This document shows positions 15,824 to 23,397 of a DNA stretch of 32,655 nucleotides, in pieces. The notes beneath the pieces were generated by a model, which worked only from the letters and a program-made list of their open reading frames with translations, was not told where the DNA came from and ran no database searches. Within the stretch, counting starts at the first letter, position 1. The number at the start of each line of letters is the position of its first letter. The position numbers were made by a program, and so were the translations under genes. Source of the DNA: Bacteroidota bacterium (GTDB taxonomy: Bacteria; Bacteroidota; Bacteroidia; Chitinophagales; Chitinophagaceae); contig JAEZAM010000053.1 in the NCBI GenBank assembly GCA_023430465.1, forward strand, positions 1 to 32,655, in the 5' to 3' direction.

Positions 15824-16970
15824 GAGTTGTGCTGGGGATGGCTGGTTGTGAGCGTGTGAATGTCTGGATGGCATCGAGCTCGATGCGGAGGTTCACAATG
15901 AATACTTCCGCTTCGTTGGTGATGATGAATGTGTGCCGGTCAGGGTAGAGCAACTGCAATCGCTGGCGGACATTCTGGATGCCGATACCGGATGAGCCGG
16001 TGGCTTCCTGTGTATCGGCTGATTTGCCATTGAGCAGCTTCATGTGAAGCGTATTGTTTTCCAGCTTCACCGACATGGTTATCCATGGCTGATCCAGTAC
16101 ATCGCTTGTGCCATGTTTAAAGGCGTTCTCGACAAGCGGCAACAGCATAAGCGGTGCGATATAAAGATGCCGCGTGTCAGCAGGAAAATCCAAATGGAGT
16201 TCCAGCTTATTGCCGTATCGGATGTTCTCCAGCGAAATATAGTCGTGCAGCATTTTCAGTTCTTTCGACAGCGGCACGAGTGGCTGATTGCTTTCATAAA
16301 GCATGAAGCGAAGAAGATCCGAGAGGCCGGAAACCAGGCGCGCGGCCGTAGGTGAAGTACCCTGTGAGTGCGCGTAGATATTATTCAGCGTGTTGAATAA
16401 AAAGTGAGGGTGTACCTGTGCTTTCAGCAACTGGAGTTGTGAAGAGATATTCTCTTTCTGCAACTGAAGGTTTCGTTGCTCCTTTTTGTAAAGCGTTTTC
16501 ATGAGTTTGATGGCAGCAGCAAGTCCTCCAATCGTAATGGCACCCCGCAGGCCGGCCATAAGTGATAGAAATATGACGACCGATGCTGTCCGCTCAGGTC
16601 CGACATATTCGTGACCCAGTATGCACTCGCGGATCGGTTCGATCACAAGCAGTGCAAGTGTAGCGGACAGGCAGGCGGCCACCAGGAACGAGGCCACGAT
16701 CAGTAATGCTGATAAAATATAACGCTGCCGCAGCAGGTAACGGGGAATGACGAAATAGATCAGCGTGTACGATAGAAACATGTGCACCGTGAGAAAGATC
16801 AGGCTTTCTGCCATGGATGTCGGCAGGCGTAGCGCAAAAGCCGTCGCACTGTTGATGGCTACAAACGAATAAAGGAAGCTCTGGAACAGCCACCACGCAA
16901 TCCAGAAAGTGGCGTGACGGCGAATCCAGTACTTCCGCTCATCGGAAAAAATAAAATCGTAACGGCTCAT
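15816..16970 (-). CDS. LytS-family sensor histidine kinase (second system)
   Basis: Membrane histidine kinase of 384 residues. Hydrophobic segments lie at about 20-40, 54-75, 85-110 and 130-155, followed by a coiled coil (160-180). The phosphoacceptor is His189 in AQVHPHFLFNTLNN. The ATPase part has MLLPLVENAFKHGTS and SGIGIQNVRQRLQLLYP. The arrangement is the same as the kinase at 9593 but with a longer third loop. It overlaps its cognate LytTR gene by 8 bp. The two kinase/regulator operons point toward each other with about 2.9 kb between their regulator genes. Confidence 0.92.
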   Translation of the reverse strand: MSRYDFIFSDERKYWIRRHATFWIAWWLFQSFLYSFVAINSATAFALRLPTSMAESLIFLTVHMFLSYTLIYFVIPRYLLRQRYILSALLIVASFLVAACLSATLALLVIEPIRECILGHEYVGPERTASVVIFLSLMAGLRGAITIGGLAAAIKLMKTLYKKEQRNLQLQKENISSQLQLLKAQVHPHFLFNTLNNIYAHSQGTSPTAARLVSGLSDLLRFMLYESNQPLVPLSKELKMLHDYISLENIRYGNKLELHLDFPADTRHLYIAPLMLLPLVENAFKHGTSDVLDQPWITMSVKLENNTLHMKLLNGKSADTQEATGSSGIGIQNVRQRLQLLYPDRHTFIITNEAEVFIVNLRIELDAIQTFTRSQPAIPSTTHA

Positions 16971-17056
16971 CGCCTTAAAAATACAACCCGGTCACGGGCC
17001 TTTGAAGCGATTGGGCGGGAAATCGCTGAACGGGCGATTTCCGGAGACGAACGGCC

Positions 17057-17389
17057 CTAACGGTTTGCCATTCCGGTGGAACCGCCTTGTTTTTCCCTCT
17101 GTGCCCAGGCTGCCAGTGACTGGTTCAGTGCCTCCTTCAACTGCAGCCGCGTTTTTTTACTGGAGGTATTCAGCCTTTTGCCACTGATGTCCTTTCGCCC
17201 CACGAGCACATTGTCATTGTTATAAAACCAGATGGTATGCTGACGTGGCGAGTGAATATTGCTTTCCGCTACCCAATAGCCGTCCTCGCAAACCCAGGCA
17301 GGAATTTTTACGCACTTCTGGCCGGATGCATTGGTCATAAAAAGGCTGAAAATCCCGGCAACCATAAGCGTTCTCCATTTGTATTTCAT
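17057..17389 (-). CDS. Small secreted protein of unknown function
   Basis: A 110-residue protein with a signal peptide (MKYKWRTLMVAGIFSLFMTNASGQ). I do not recognise the family. The mature part has two cysteines close together (KCVKIPAWVC) that could form a disulfide, aromatic residues (GYWVAESN, TIWFYNNDN) suggesting a short beta structure, and a basic, helical C-terminal half rich in Lys, Gln and Ala. It is divergent from the sugar dehydrogenase at 17647; the 257-bp gap between them contains clustered CATTCGT motifs. It is a single gene; the next gene downstream is the histidine kinase reading the same way after 86 bp. Confidence 0.7.
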   Translation of the reverse strand: MKYKWRTLMVAGIFSLFMTNASGQKCVKIPAWVCEDGYWVAESNIHSPRQHTIWFYNNDNVLVGRKDISGKRLNTSSKKTRLQLKEALNQSLAAWAQREKQGGSTGMANR

Positions 17390-17505
17390 AAAAAAAGTTT
17401 TTGTTTAATGGTTAATGTTACCGGAAAAGTAAAGCAGCTTTTGGCGGCTAAAACCGATAGTGGATCAATAACTCCGGACGGTCGGCACATAAAGTATACG
17501 CGTCG

Positions 17506-17570
17506 ACGAATGATCGCCAGGGCTTAAATCCTTCATTCGTAGGCCACAATGCCACATTCGTCTACGAATA
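17506..17570. promoter_or_regulatory. Cluster of CATTCGT half-sites including a perfect inverted repeat
   Basis: CATTCGT occurs at 17534-17540 and 17555-17561 (21 bp apart, two helical turns). Its reverse complement is at 17506-17512 and, partly, at 17564-17570. Positions 17556-17569 form a perfect inverted repeat (ATTCGT-CT-ACGAAT). The cluster is 77 bp before the sugar-dehydrogenase ATG and also upstream of the divergent small secreted protein, a position suited to an operator. The rest of the 17390-17646 gap shows no gene or clear terminator. Confidence 0.4.
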
Positions 17571-17646
17571 AATTGTTAATAGGATAAACAGGTCCGGGCC
17601 GGTTATTAAATCGAACGGAGTTATTTTTACAGTTCAAACATCATTC

Positions 17647-19101
17647 ATGAACAGGTTTTTCATTTTTTCTGTGGCCGCGGGTTTATCTGCCTTCCTGCTG
17701 ACCGTATTACCGCTGGAATCCATGCAAACCGGCGGCATTAGGGAACAAGCTGCCGCTCCAATAGACAGTATCCGTGCTCTTAAAAACTATGTGACCTATT
17801 GCGCCGGTTGTCATGGCGGCAAGATGGATGCGTTTGTGGATCGCACGTGGAAGCATGGCAGCAGCCGCGAGGATCTTTTTCGTGGAATAAAACATGGCTA
17901 TGATGATGAAGGAATGCCTGGATTCGACAGTGCCTTCAATGATGAAGAGATATATGAGTTATCAGACTACATGCTCAAAAGCATAGCACGCTTCCGTACA
18001 TTTCTTACAAAAGAGGAAAAGAATACCGTCAACTATTTTGATTCCAAATACCAGGCAGTTCGCCTCGATACGGTGTTTACGGGTATCAAATCAATCTGGG
18101 GCATGAGTTTCCTGCCCGACGGATCCATGCTCGCAACGGAGAAATATGGTAAACTGTTCCACATCGGGAAAGACAATAAAGCCACAGAGATAACCGGGCT
18201 GCCGCATGTGCTCGCAGAGGGGCAGGGGGGATTGATGGATGTACTCGTGCATCCTGCCTTTTCAAAGAATAAATATGTGTACCTGACTTATTCTGCTTCG
18301 AAAAAAGAAGGCAACACTGTATTGGCCACGACGGCCATTCTCCGCGCGAAACTGGTGAACAATAAGCTGACGGAAGCTTCGGTAATTTTTGAAGCATTTC
18401 CTTATGTCCGCGCCAAGCATCACTATGGCAGCCGCATGGTCTTTGGCAAAGATGGGATGCTGTATTTTTCCGTAGGGGAACGCGGCAATGAAAAGGAATT
18501 TCCACAAAGCCTCTCCAACGATCTTGGTAAGATCCACCGCATTAAGGACGATGGTACCGTGCCTGCTGATAACCCCTTCGTCAACACCAAAGATGCGCGA
18601 AAGAGCATCTGGTCGTATGGGCATCGCAATCCCCAGGGACTGGTAGTACATCCGCAAACGGGTGATATCTGGTCGAATGAGCACGGCCCGCGCGGTGGCG
18701 ACGAAGTCAACATCATCCGCAAGGGTGCAAACTATGGCTGGCCCGCTATTACATACGGCATTAACTACAATGGCAAGATCATCTCCACCGAGAGTGAGCG
18801 CCCGGGCATGGAACAGCCGGTCAGGTATTGGATACCTTCCATCGGTCCGAGCGGCATGGCCTTCGTCACGGGCAACAGGTATGGTCAGTGGAAAGGAAAC
18901 CTGTTATCAGGTTCTCTCCGTTTTGGTTATGTGAATCTGTCCATGATCAATAAAAAAACAATCACGGAGGAGGAAATGCTGCTCCGCAATGTCGGCCGGG
19001 TGAGGGATGTACGCATGGGACCTGACGGATATATTTATGTAGCGGTTGAAAATCCGGGCGCGATCTACCGGCTTGTACCTGTCGGTAAACGCGCCGGATG
19101 A
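17647..19101 (+). CDS. Cytochrome c-sugar dehydrogenase fusion (PQQ-type aldose dehydrogenase)
   Basis: An exported 484-residue protein with two domains. After a signal segment (1-22), a class I cytochrome c domain carries the heme motif Cys52-Ala-Gly-Cys55-His56 with Met90 (DEGMPGF) as probable axial ligand. Residues about 130-480 form the six-bladed propeller of the glucose/sorbosone dehydrogenase family (SIWGMSFLPDGSMLATEKYG, GQGGLMDVLVHP, HYGSRMVFGKDGMLYFSVGERGN, YGHRNPQGLVVHP, EHGPRGGDEVN). Soluble PQQ aldose dehydrogenases oxidise sugars in the periplasm; the fused heme would accept the electrons directly. The cofactor is inferred from the family; no PQQ synthesis genes are nearby. Maturation would need the Ccm system encoded at 3745-6798. 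The stop is one base from the convergent hydrolase stop. Confidence 0.9.
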   Translation: MNRFFIFSVAAGLSAFLLTVLPLESMQTGGIREQAAAPIDSIRALKNYVTYCAGCHGGKMDAFVDRTWKHGSSREDLFRGIKHGYDDEGMPGFDSAFNDEEIYELSDYMLKSIARFRTFLTKEEKNTVNYFDSKYQAVRLDTVFTGIKSIWGMSFLPDGSMLATEKYGKLFHIGKDNKATEITGLPHVLAEGQGGLMDVLVHPAFSKNKYVYLTYSASKKEGNTVLATTAILRAKLVNNKLTEASVIFEAFPYVRAKHHYGSRMVFGKDGMLYFSVGERGNEKEFPQSLSNDLGKIHRIKDDGTVPADNPFVNTKDARKSIWSYGHRNPQGLVVHPQTGDIWSNEHGPRGGDEVNIIRKGANYGWPAITYGINYNGKIISTESERPGMEQPVRYWIPSIGPSGMAFVTGNRYGQWKGNLLSGSLRFGYVNLSMINKKTITEEEMLLRNVGRVRDVRMGPDGYIYVAVENPGAIYRLVPVGKRAG

Positions 19102-19102
19102 C

Positions 19103-19933
19103 TTAGCCCCTGAGAAATTCTTCGATATCACTATTGAGCTGATCGCGGTCGGTATAGAACAGTCCGTGCGGCGCCCCGTCATACTTCAGGTATTTGGCTG
19201 CCGGTAGCATGGCAGCCGTCCGGTCACTGCTTATTTCTATGGGCACTGTTTTGTCATTCGTACCATGAATGATCAGGGTCGGAACGGTGATCTTGCGTAT
19301 ATCGTCCCGAAAATCCGTGGACGACCAGGATGTAACACAGTCGATCGTTGCTTTTGGTGAGCCCTGCAAGGTCAACTGGAATGCCCAATCCAGGTAGGCC
19401 TGGCTTACAGGATGCTTGATGAATGTTTCCCCGAAAAATTGTTTTCCAAAGTCGGCAAGAAATGCGGGGCGGTCGTCGATTATCTTCATGATGATCCCAT
19501 CAAAAATTTCTTGATCAAGACCCTCGGGATTGGATGGGCTTTTTTGCAACATGGGCAGCACCGTGCCCACCAGCACAACTTTCGAAACGCGGGCCTGATT
19601 ATAAAGGCTACAGTACCGGGCCACTTCGCCACCACCCATGGAGAAACCTACAAGGGTTACGTCCTGCAGATCAAGTTGGTCCATCAGCAGTTTAAGATCG
19701 GATGCGAGGGTATTGTAATCATAGCTTTCCCAGGGTTTGGATGACTTACCAAAACCGCGGCGGTCGTAGGCGATGCAGCGAAACCCTTTTGCGCCGAAAT
19801 AGGTGAGCTGGTATTCCCACATTTCATGGCTGGAAGGCCAGCCATGTATAAAAACGATCGGTTTGCCCGAGCCCCAATCTTCATAATAGAGTTGTACACT
19901 GTCTTTCCCGGTGCCGGAGGAGATGTATGGCAT
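19103..19933 (-). CDS. Alpha/beta hydrolase (chloroperoxidase/arylesterase-like)
   Basis: A 276-residue alpha/beta hydrolase from the ATG at 19933 (MPYISSGTGKDSVQLYYEDW). The oxyanion HG motif is at 30-31 (IVFIHGWPSSHEMW), the nucleophile Ser98 sits in VGFSMGGGE, the acid Asp227 in HGTNDKTVP and the base His256 in GAPHGLF. The pattern FRCIAYDRRGFGKSSKP is typical of the non-heme chloroperoxidase/esterase branch, whose perhydrolase activity is a side reaction; an esterase or lipase role is more likely in vivo. The reading frame extends 18 codons upstream without homology. It stands alone and ends one base from the sugar-dehydrogenase stop. Confidence 0.88.
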   Translation of the reverse strand: MPYISSGTGKDSVQLYYEDWGSGKPIVFIHGWPSSHEMWEYQLTYFGAKGFRCIAYDRRGFGKSSKPWESYDYNTLASDLKLLMDQLDLQDVTLVGFSMGGGEVARYCSLYNQARVSKVVLVGTVLPMLQKSPSNPEGLDQEIFDGIIMKIIDDRPAFLADFGKQFFGETFIKHPVSQAYLDWAFQLTLQGSPKATIDCVTSWSSTDFRDDIRKITVPTLIIHGTNDKTVPIEISSDRTAAMLPAAKYLKYDGAPHGLFYTDRDQLNSDIEEFLRG

Positions 19934-20021
19934 GATAATGTATTTAAATAGAAGCCAATCAAATATTCGGCCATCCTGATTTGGCACGGATTACGGATAT
20001 TTGAACGAACGGACCCGCACC

Positions 20022-20037
20022 TGGTGTAATTTCACCA
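20022..20037. promoter_or_regulatory. Short inverted repeat before the superoxide dismutase gene
   Basis: TGGTG and CACCA are separated by 6 nt (TAATTT), about 40 bp before the ATG at 20075 and between divergent genes. It could be an operator or chance; no regulator is known. Confidence 0.25.
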
Positions 20038-20074
20038 ATGAGTTTGTACATTTTAAACACATCAATATTTTAGT

Positions 20075-20704
20075 ATGAAAAAGATCCTGATGAATCGTCT
20101 CGTTGCCGGCTGCCTACTGTTTGCAGGAGTTGCCGTAGCTGCATCATGTAACAATGCCTCCAATGACGGACCGGTTGCAACCGATACAGCCAGTCACACG
20201 GGCGGCGATACTACCCATCATATGCCTGCAAAAGATTCAGTGGTCGCTATGGTATCACATGCCGAGGCGGCTATCACAGCTACGTACGCAGATACTGCGC
20301 TCACGGGTACAGCGGTCTTCGATGCTGACTCTGCCGGTAAGGTGACCATGAAGCTCGAGATAGCGGCTGCAGCCAAGGCAGGTAAATCTGTAGCAGTTCA
20401 CCTGCATGAGCATGGTGATTGCAGCGACAATGGTAAGGGCGCACATGGCCACTGGAATCCAACCGGTGCTGAACATGGTAAATGGGGAACAGGTTCATTT
20501 CACTCAGGTGATATTGGCAATGTAAAACTGGATGCGAAAGGGAAGGGTAGCGTAACTATCACCACCGATCTGTGGACGTTGGGTGGCGCGCCATCCAAAA
20601 ATATACTGGGCAAGGCGGTGATTGTGCACGGCGGCGTGGATGACTACAAAACACAGCCTACCGGCAATGCGGGTTCAAGGATCGGCTGTGGGGTGATCAA
20701 ATAA
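20075..20704 (+). CDS. sodC: Cu/Zn superoxide dismutase lipoprotein
   Basis: A periplasmic-type Cu/Zn superoxide dismutase of 209 residues, disproportionating superoxide to oxygen and peroxide. The signal peptide ends in VAASC with Cys25, suggesting lipid anchoring, and is followed by a Thr/His-rich linker (about 30-55). The metal set is complete: Cu ligands His109, His111 and His185 (VIVHGG), bridging His126 (GHWNP), Zn ligands His134, His143 and Asp146 (FHSGDIGN). The disulfide Cys116/Cys205 and the active-site Arg202 (GNAGSRIGCGVI) are present. It has its own terminator at 20724-20750. The His-rich linker (HTGGDTTHHM) could help metal capture; that is inference. Confidence 0.95.
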   Translation: MKKILMNRLVAGCLLFAGVAVAASCNNASNDGPVATDTASHTGGDTTHHMPAKDSVVAMVSHAEAAITATYADTALTGTAVFDADSAGKVTMKLEIAAAAKAGKSVAVHLHEHGDCSDNGKGAHGHWNPTGAEHGKWGTGSFHSGDIGNVKLDAKGKGSVTITTDLWTLGGAPSKNILGKAVIVHGGVDDYKTQPTGNAGSRIGCGVIK

Positions 20705-20723
20705 ATGTTGTGTGATATGATAG

Positions 20724-20750
20724 AAAAAGGCCCGAGCCCGGGCCTTTTTT
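20724..20750 (+). terminator. Rho-independent terminator after sodC
   Basis: An 11-bp stem (AAAAAGGCCCG pairing with CGGGCCTTTTT) with a 4-nt loop and a T run. Being A-rich before and T-rich after, it can act in both directions and also serves the convergent DUF4251 gene ending at 20769. Confidence 0.85.
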
Positions 20751-20768
20751 CATGAAAAGAATAGCTAT

Positions 20769-21260
20769 TTAAAAGCCACGCTTCCTGGCAACTTTCCTCG
20801 GCTCGATGTATCCATTGAAGGAAATAAATTGCCGGTCGCGGCTATTGACCCGCAGGAGCGCACGGCCGTTGTTGTACACGGTCATATCCATTGCCTGTAC
20901 ACCTTGCGCGTCTTTTGGTTGAAGGCTGATCTCCCATTCGCCTTTCGCATTCTTTTTTGCACTATAATCGAATTTCACCGAGGTGAAATCAAGCGGACCT
21001 CGGCCGGAGTTGATCGGCGCACTGAATGCCCTGCCGAAATAAGGAAGGTAAGACATCAGGCTGTCCGGGGTAACGACAAGATCAAAACCGCTCAGACTGC
21101 GATAAGGGGTGGGCTGCGGTGTCATGGTTTGCGGCACGAACACGAACTGCTTTCCTTCCACCAGCCGCTGCACATCCTCCTCGGGAATTTCCTGCGCAGA
21201 AGCGGTCAGTGCGGAAAAGCCCATCGCGAGTCCCAGCAATATCTTATTGATCAGGTTCAT
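20769..21260 (-). CDS. Exported DUF4251 protein
   Basis: A 163-residue protein of the Bacteroidota family DUF4251, function unknown. The signal peptide (MNLINKILLGLAMGFSALTASAQ) is followed by the family signature: RLVEGKQFVFVPQTMTP, the SGFDLVVTPDSLMSYLPYFGRAF block, then a beta-rich C-terminal half ending in RQFISFNGYIEPRKVARKRGF. The fold is expected to be a periplasmic or cell-surface beta sandwich. It is a single gene bounded by the bidirectional terminator downstream and a divergent beta-barrel gene upstream. Confidence 0.85.
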   Translation of the reverse strand: MNLINKILLGLAMGFSALTASAQEIPEEDVQRLVEGKQFVFVPQTMTPQPTPYRSLSGFDLVVTPDSLMSYLPYFGRAFSAPINSGRGPLDFTSVKFDYSAKKNAKGEWEISLQPKDAQGVQAMDMTVYNNGRALLRVNSRDRQFISFNGYIEPRKVARKRGF

Positions 21261-21393
21261 GATGAAGTTGTTTATTCAAGAGAGGCCAGAAATATGCCAA
21301 TTAAAGCTAAAAAAATGCTGTATTGTCGGCCCGCTATTGCTTTTAACGTCCGGTGGCAGGAAATTTGAAATTATAACTGCATAAAATTTCTTT

Positions 21394-21900
21394 ATGAAGA
21401 AAAGCTGGTTGGCAGGACTTGCGATAGCCGGTCTGGTAACGACAGGAAAAAGTGCACACGCACAGTTGAAAGGGTTCAGCGTGGGCGGCTATGTGGAATC
21501 CGCCTTTCCGGTAAACTCATTCGAAGCTACCCATCGTATCGGCCTTGGCGCAGGTGTGAACGCGGATATAAAATTGCCAGGCAAATTCGGGCTGACTGGC
21601 TCGGCGGGCTATATGTATTTCCGGGGCAGAACAGAAGACCTCGGAGATACCCGTATCAAACACGAAAGCCTGACGGCCGTACCGCTCAGGCTGGGGTTGA
21701 AATATCGCCTGGCACCGATGGTGTACCTGAAGATGGAAAGCGGCACCGCCAGGGTTAACCGTGGCTATGGCTCCGGCGTGATCCTTTCACCTGGTATCGG
21801 CGTTCGTGTGCTGGGTCTGGATATCCAGGGTAAATATGAGCGGTGGCTGCAGGATGAGAAGTTCTCGTTTTGGGGTATCAAAGCCGGATTAAATTTCTAA
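21394..21900 (+). CDS. Outer-membrane beta-barrel protein
   Basis: A 168-residue exported protein; the signal peptide ends at about residue 24 (KSAHAQ). The rest alternates hydrophobic and polar residues in strand-length stretches (FSVGGYVESAFPV, KFGLTGSAGYMYFRG, AVPLRLGLKYRLAPMVYLKM, GVRVLGLDIQGKYERWL) and ends in the aromatic C-terminus GIKAGLNF, typical of small 8-strand barrels of the OmpX/OmpA-like type in Bacteroidota. The short size argues against a transport function; structural or adhesive roles are possible. It is a single gene ahead of the membrane-protein pair at 21985. Confidence 0.8.
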   Translation: MKKSWLAGLAIAGLVTTGKSAHAQLKGFSVGGYVESAFPVNSFEATHRIGLGAGVNADIKLPGKFGLTGSAGYMYFRGRTEDLGDTRIKHESLTAVPLRLGLKYRLAPMVYLKMESGTARVNRGYGSGVILSPGIGVRVLGLDIQGKYERWLQDEKFSFWGIKAGLNF

Positions 21901-21922
21901 ATAAAATATATTTTCAGAAATA

Positions 21923-21954
21923 TTTGAAAACACGGGTTACTCTGAATAAATTTG
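21923..21954 (+). promoter_or_regulatory. Promoter of the tandem membrane-protein operon
   Basis: TTTG at 21923-21926, a 20-nt spacer, then TAAATTTG at 21947-21954: the best match in the window to the Bacteroidota promoter. The ATG at 21985 lies about 30 nt downstream. Confidence 0.8.
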
Positions 21955-21984
21955 CCTTGTCATACACTTCTAAAACAAGGCCGG

Positions 21985-22350
21985 ATGAATACCATTGCTT
22001 ATGTTATCTACCTGCTCCTGACCTTTTTCATCACCGTTTATATCGGTCTTCGGTTTTATCGCCATGGCCGCGTATACATTCTCTCGCTCTTTTCCGGTGA
22101 TCATAAGATCACCGACTCCATCAACAAAATATTGCTGGCAGGATATTACCTGCTCAACCTTGGTTATGTAGCGTTGATGTTACGCTCCTGGGATGACCTT
22201 CATTCCTGGAATGATGTGGTCACATCCATTACCTCCATGACCGGTCGCATCATTCTCCTGCTTGCCGTGATTCATTATTTCAACATGGCCTGCATCCTTT
22301 ATATCAGCCGTCATAAATCATTCCTTCACCATAAAAACACTGCACCATGA
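21985..22350 (+). CDS. Small membrane protein, tandem paralogue 1
   Basis: A 121-residue protein with about three hydrophobic segments, starting MNTIAYVIYLLLTFFITVYIG; the earlier ATG at 21952 overlaps the promoter and is less likely. I do not recognise a named family. It is clearly paralogous to the next gene: both begin with an IAY.IYL helix, have R-x-x-x-V-(Y/F)-x-L near residue 30, a loop containing S-x-N-(K/R)-(I/L), and the shared GYYLLNLGY or FYLLNLGY motif, then a short charged loop and a last helix of similar length. Its last four bases (ATGA) contain the start of the paralogue, so the two are made together and may form a heteromer. Confidence 0.75.
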   Translation: MNTIAYVIYLLLTFFITVYIGLRFYRHGRVYILSLFSGDHKITDSINKILLAGYYLLNLGYVALMLRSWDDLHSWNDVVTSITSMTGRIILLLAVIHYFNMACILYISRHKSFLHHKNTAP

Positions 22351-22730
22351 ACACCTCCCTCAACTTCATTGCCTACCTTATTTACCTCCCTGTCGTAATC
22401 CTGCTCACCTGGTACGTAGCGCACATCCTTTTTCGGAACAGCAAGGTATTTATGCTGGATATTTTTCATGGCAAGGCCGAAATTGCCCATTCAACCAACA
22501 GGTTATTTGAAACCGGTTTCTACCTGCTCAACCTTGGCTACGCGCTTCTCATCATGAAGATCTTTGACGAAATTGCGGAACCACGGACACTGCTGGAATT
22601 GCTGAGCTCTAAGATCGGCGGGTTCAGCATCTACCTGGGCATCATGTTGTTTTTTAACCTATACCTTTTCTTCCGGGGCAGGAGAATTTCGAGATCAAAG
22701 ATGCCACCTTCCATAAACAGTGCTGGCTAA
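22347..22730 (+). CDS. Small membrane protein, tandem paralogue 2
   Basis: A 127-residue membrane protein, unnamed family. Shared with the preceding gene are the first helix (FIAYLIYLPVVILLTWYV), NSKVFMLDIF, the loop with STNRLFETG, and FYLLNLGYALLIM; the last helix (FSIYLGIMLFFNLYLFF) is followed by a short basic tail (RGRRISRSK), so by the positive-inside rule this end is probably cytoplasmic. The ATG overlaps the stop of the first gene (ATGA), and a strong terminator at 22738-22770 ends the operon. Two unequal subunits retained together suggest a heteromeric complex; its function cannot be told from the sequence. Confidence 0.75.
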   Translation: MNTSLNFIAYLIYLPVVILLTWYVAHILFRNSKVFMLDIFHGKAEIAHSTNRLFETGFYLLNLGYALLIMKIFDEIAEPRTLLELLSSKIGGFSIYLGIMLFFNLYLFFRGRRISRSKMPPSINSAG

Positions 22731-22737
22731 AAATAGG

Positions 22738-22770
22738 AACGGTCGCAGTGAAAACTGCGACCGTTTTTTT
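22738..22770 (+). terminator. Rho-independent terminator after the membrane-protein pair
   Basis: A 12-bp perfect stem (AACGGTCGCAGT / ACTGCGACCGTT) closed by a GAAA tetraloop and followed by seven T. It also lies at the end of the convergent glycine-zipper gene. Confidence 0.9.
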
Positions 22771-22787
22771 ATTGTTCTTAATCCCTG

Positions 22788-23246
22788 TTAGTACCGTCCG
22801 TCTTTTTTGTCCATACCGCGTCCAATGGCATATCCAAGTCCACCACCAACTACACCACCGATCACACCACCAACCACACGGTTCTTTTTATTGATGATGG
22901 CTCCGGCCGCAGCACCAGTTGCGGTACCGATAGTCGCGCCTTTCGCGGCCTTGCTCCATCCCTTCTTTTTAGTGGCTACTGGAGCCGGTGCGGGAGCTGT
23001 GGCATTGCTGGAACGGCGAGCTGTCGTTTTACGAGGAGCAGCTACCGGTGCAGCCGCTGCATATTGTGCATCCTGCATATAATATGTATTCGGATCCTTT
23101 CTTTCATTCACAGCCTTCCATTCCTGGAACTGTGCAAGACCAGCGGTATCCGCAGGTGCAATGGTTGATTCCGAGGCCGTTTTCGGAGACGTGTTACAGG
23201 CCGCCATCCCAGCGGCGATGGTAACAAAGAGTAATGTTCTTTTCAT
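22788..23246 (-). CDS. Glycine-zipper lipoprotein
   Basis: A 152-residue predicted lipoprotein (lipobox MAAC, Cys17). The middle part is low-complexity Ala/Pro (about 60-90: AAAAPVAAPRK, ATAPAPAPVATKKK), a flexible spacer. The C-terminal part (about 100-145) is a glycine zipper: GATIGTATGAAAGAI, then GGVIGGVVGGGLGYAIGRGMD, with G at four-residue spacing as in YMGG/OmpA-type zippers, which insert into or pack against membranes. It is probably a surface or outer-membrane-associated envelope protein. The region upstream (23247-23506) holds two inverted repeats of the same half-site and no gene. Confidence 0.82.
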   Translation of the reverse strand: MKRTLLFVTIAAGMAACNTSPKTASESTIAPADTAGLAQFQEWKAVNERKDPNTYYMQDAQYAAAAPVAAPRKTTARRSSNATAPAPAPVATKKKGWSKAAKGATIGTATGAAAGAIINKKNRVVGGVIGGVVGGGLGYAIGRGMDKKDGRY

Positions 23247-23323
23247 AACTTTTGAATTTAGTTGTTTTGCTTTTTTTCGTTTTACGGGAGTAGTAATAGA
23301 AAAATTATGCCATGCTGATCCAC

Positions 23324-23397
23324 AATGTTAACGATCAACATTTTGCTGTTGCAGTATCCTGATTTTCAGTGAGAAATGGGATCAATGTTTTAACATT
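23324..23397. promoter_or_regulatory. Two inverted repeats with AATGTT/AACATT half-sites
   Basis: AATGTT at 23324-23329 pairs with AACATT at 23337-23342 (7-nt spacer). A second copy is AATGTT at 23384-23389 with AACATT at 23392-23397 (2-nt spacer). The recurrence of one half-site in both suggests a regulator site for the glycine-zipper gene (start 23246). The remainder of the 260-bp gap shows nothing else. Confidence 0.4.
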
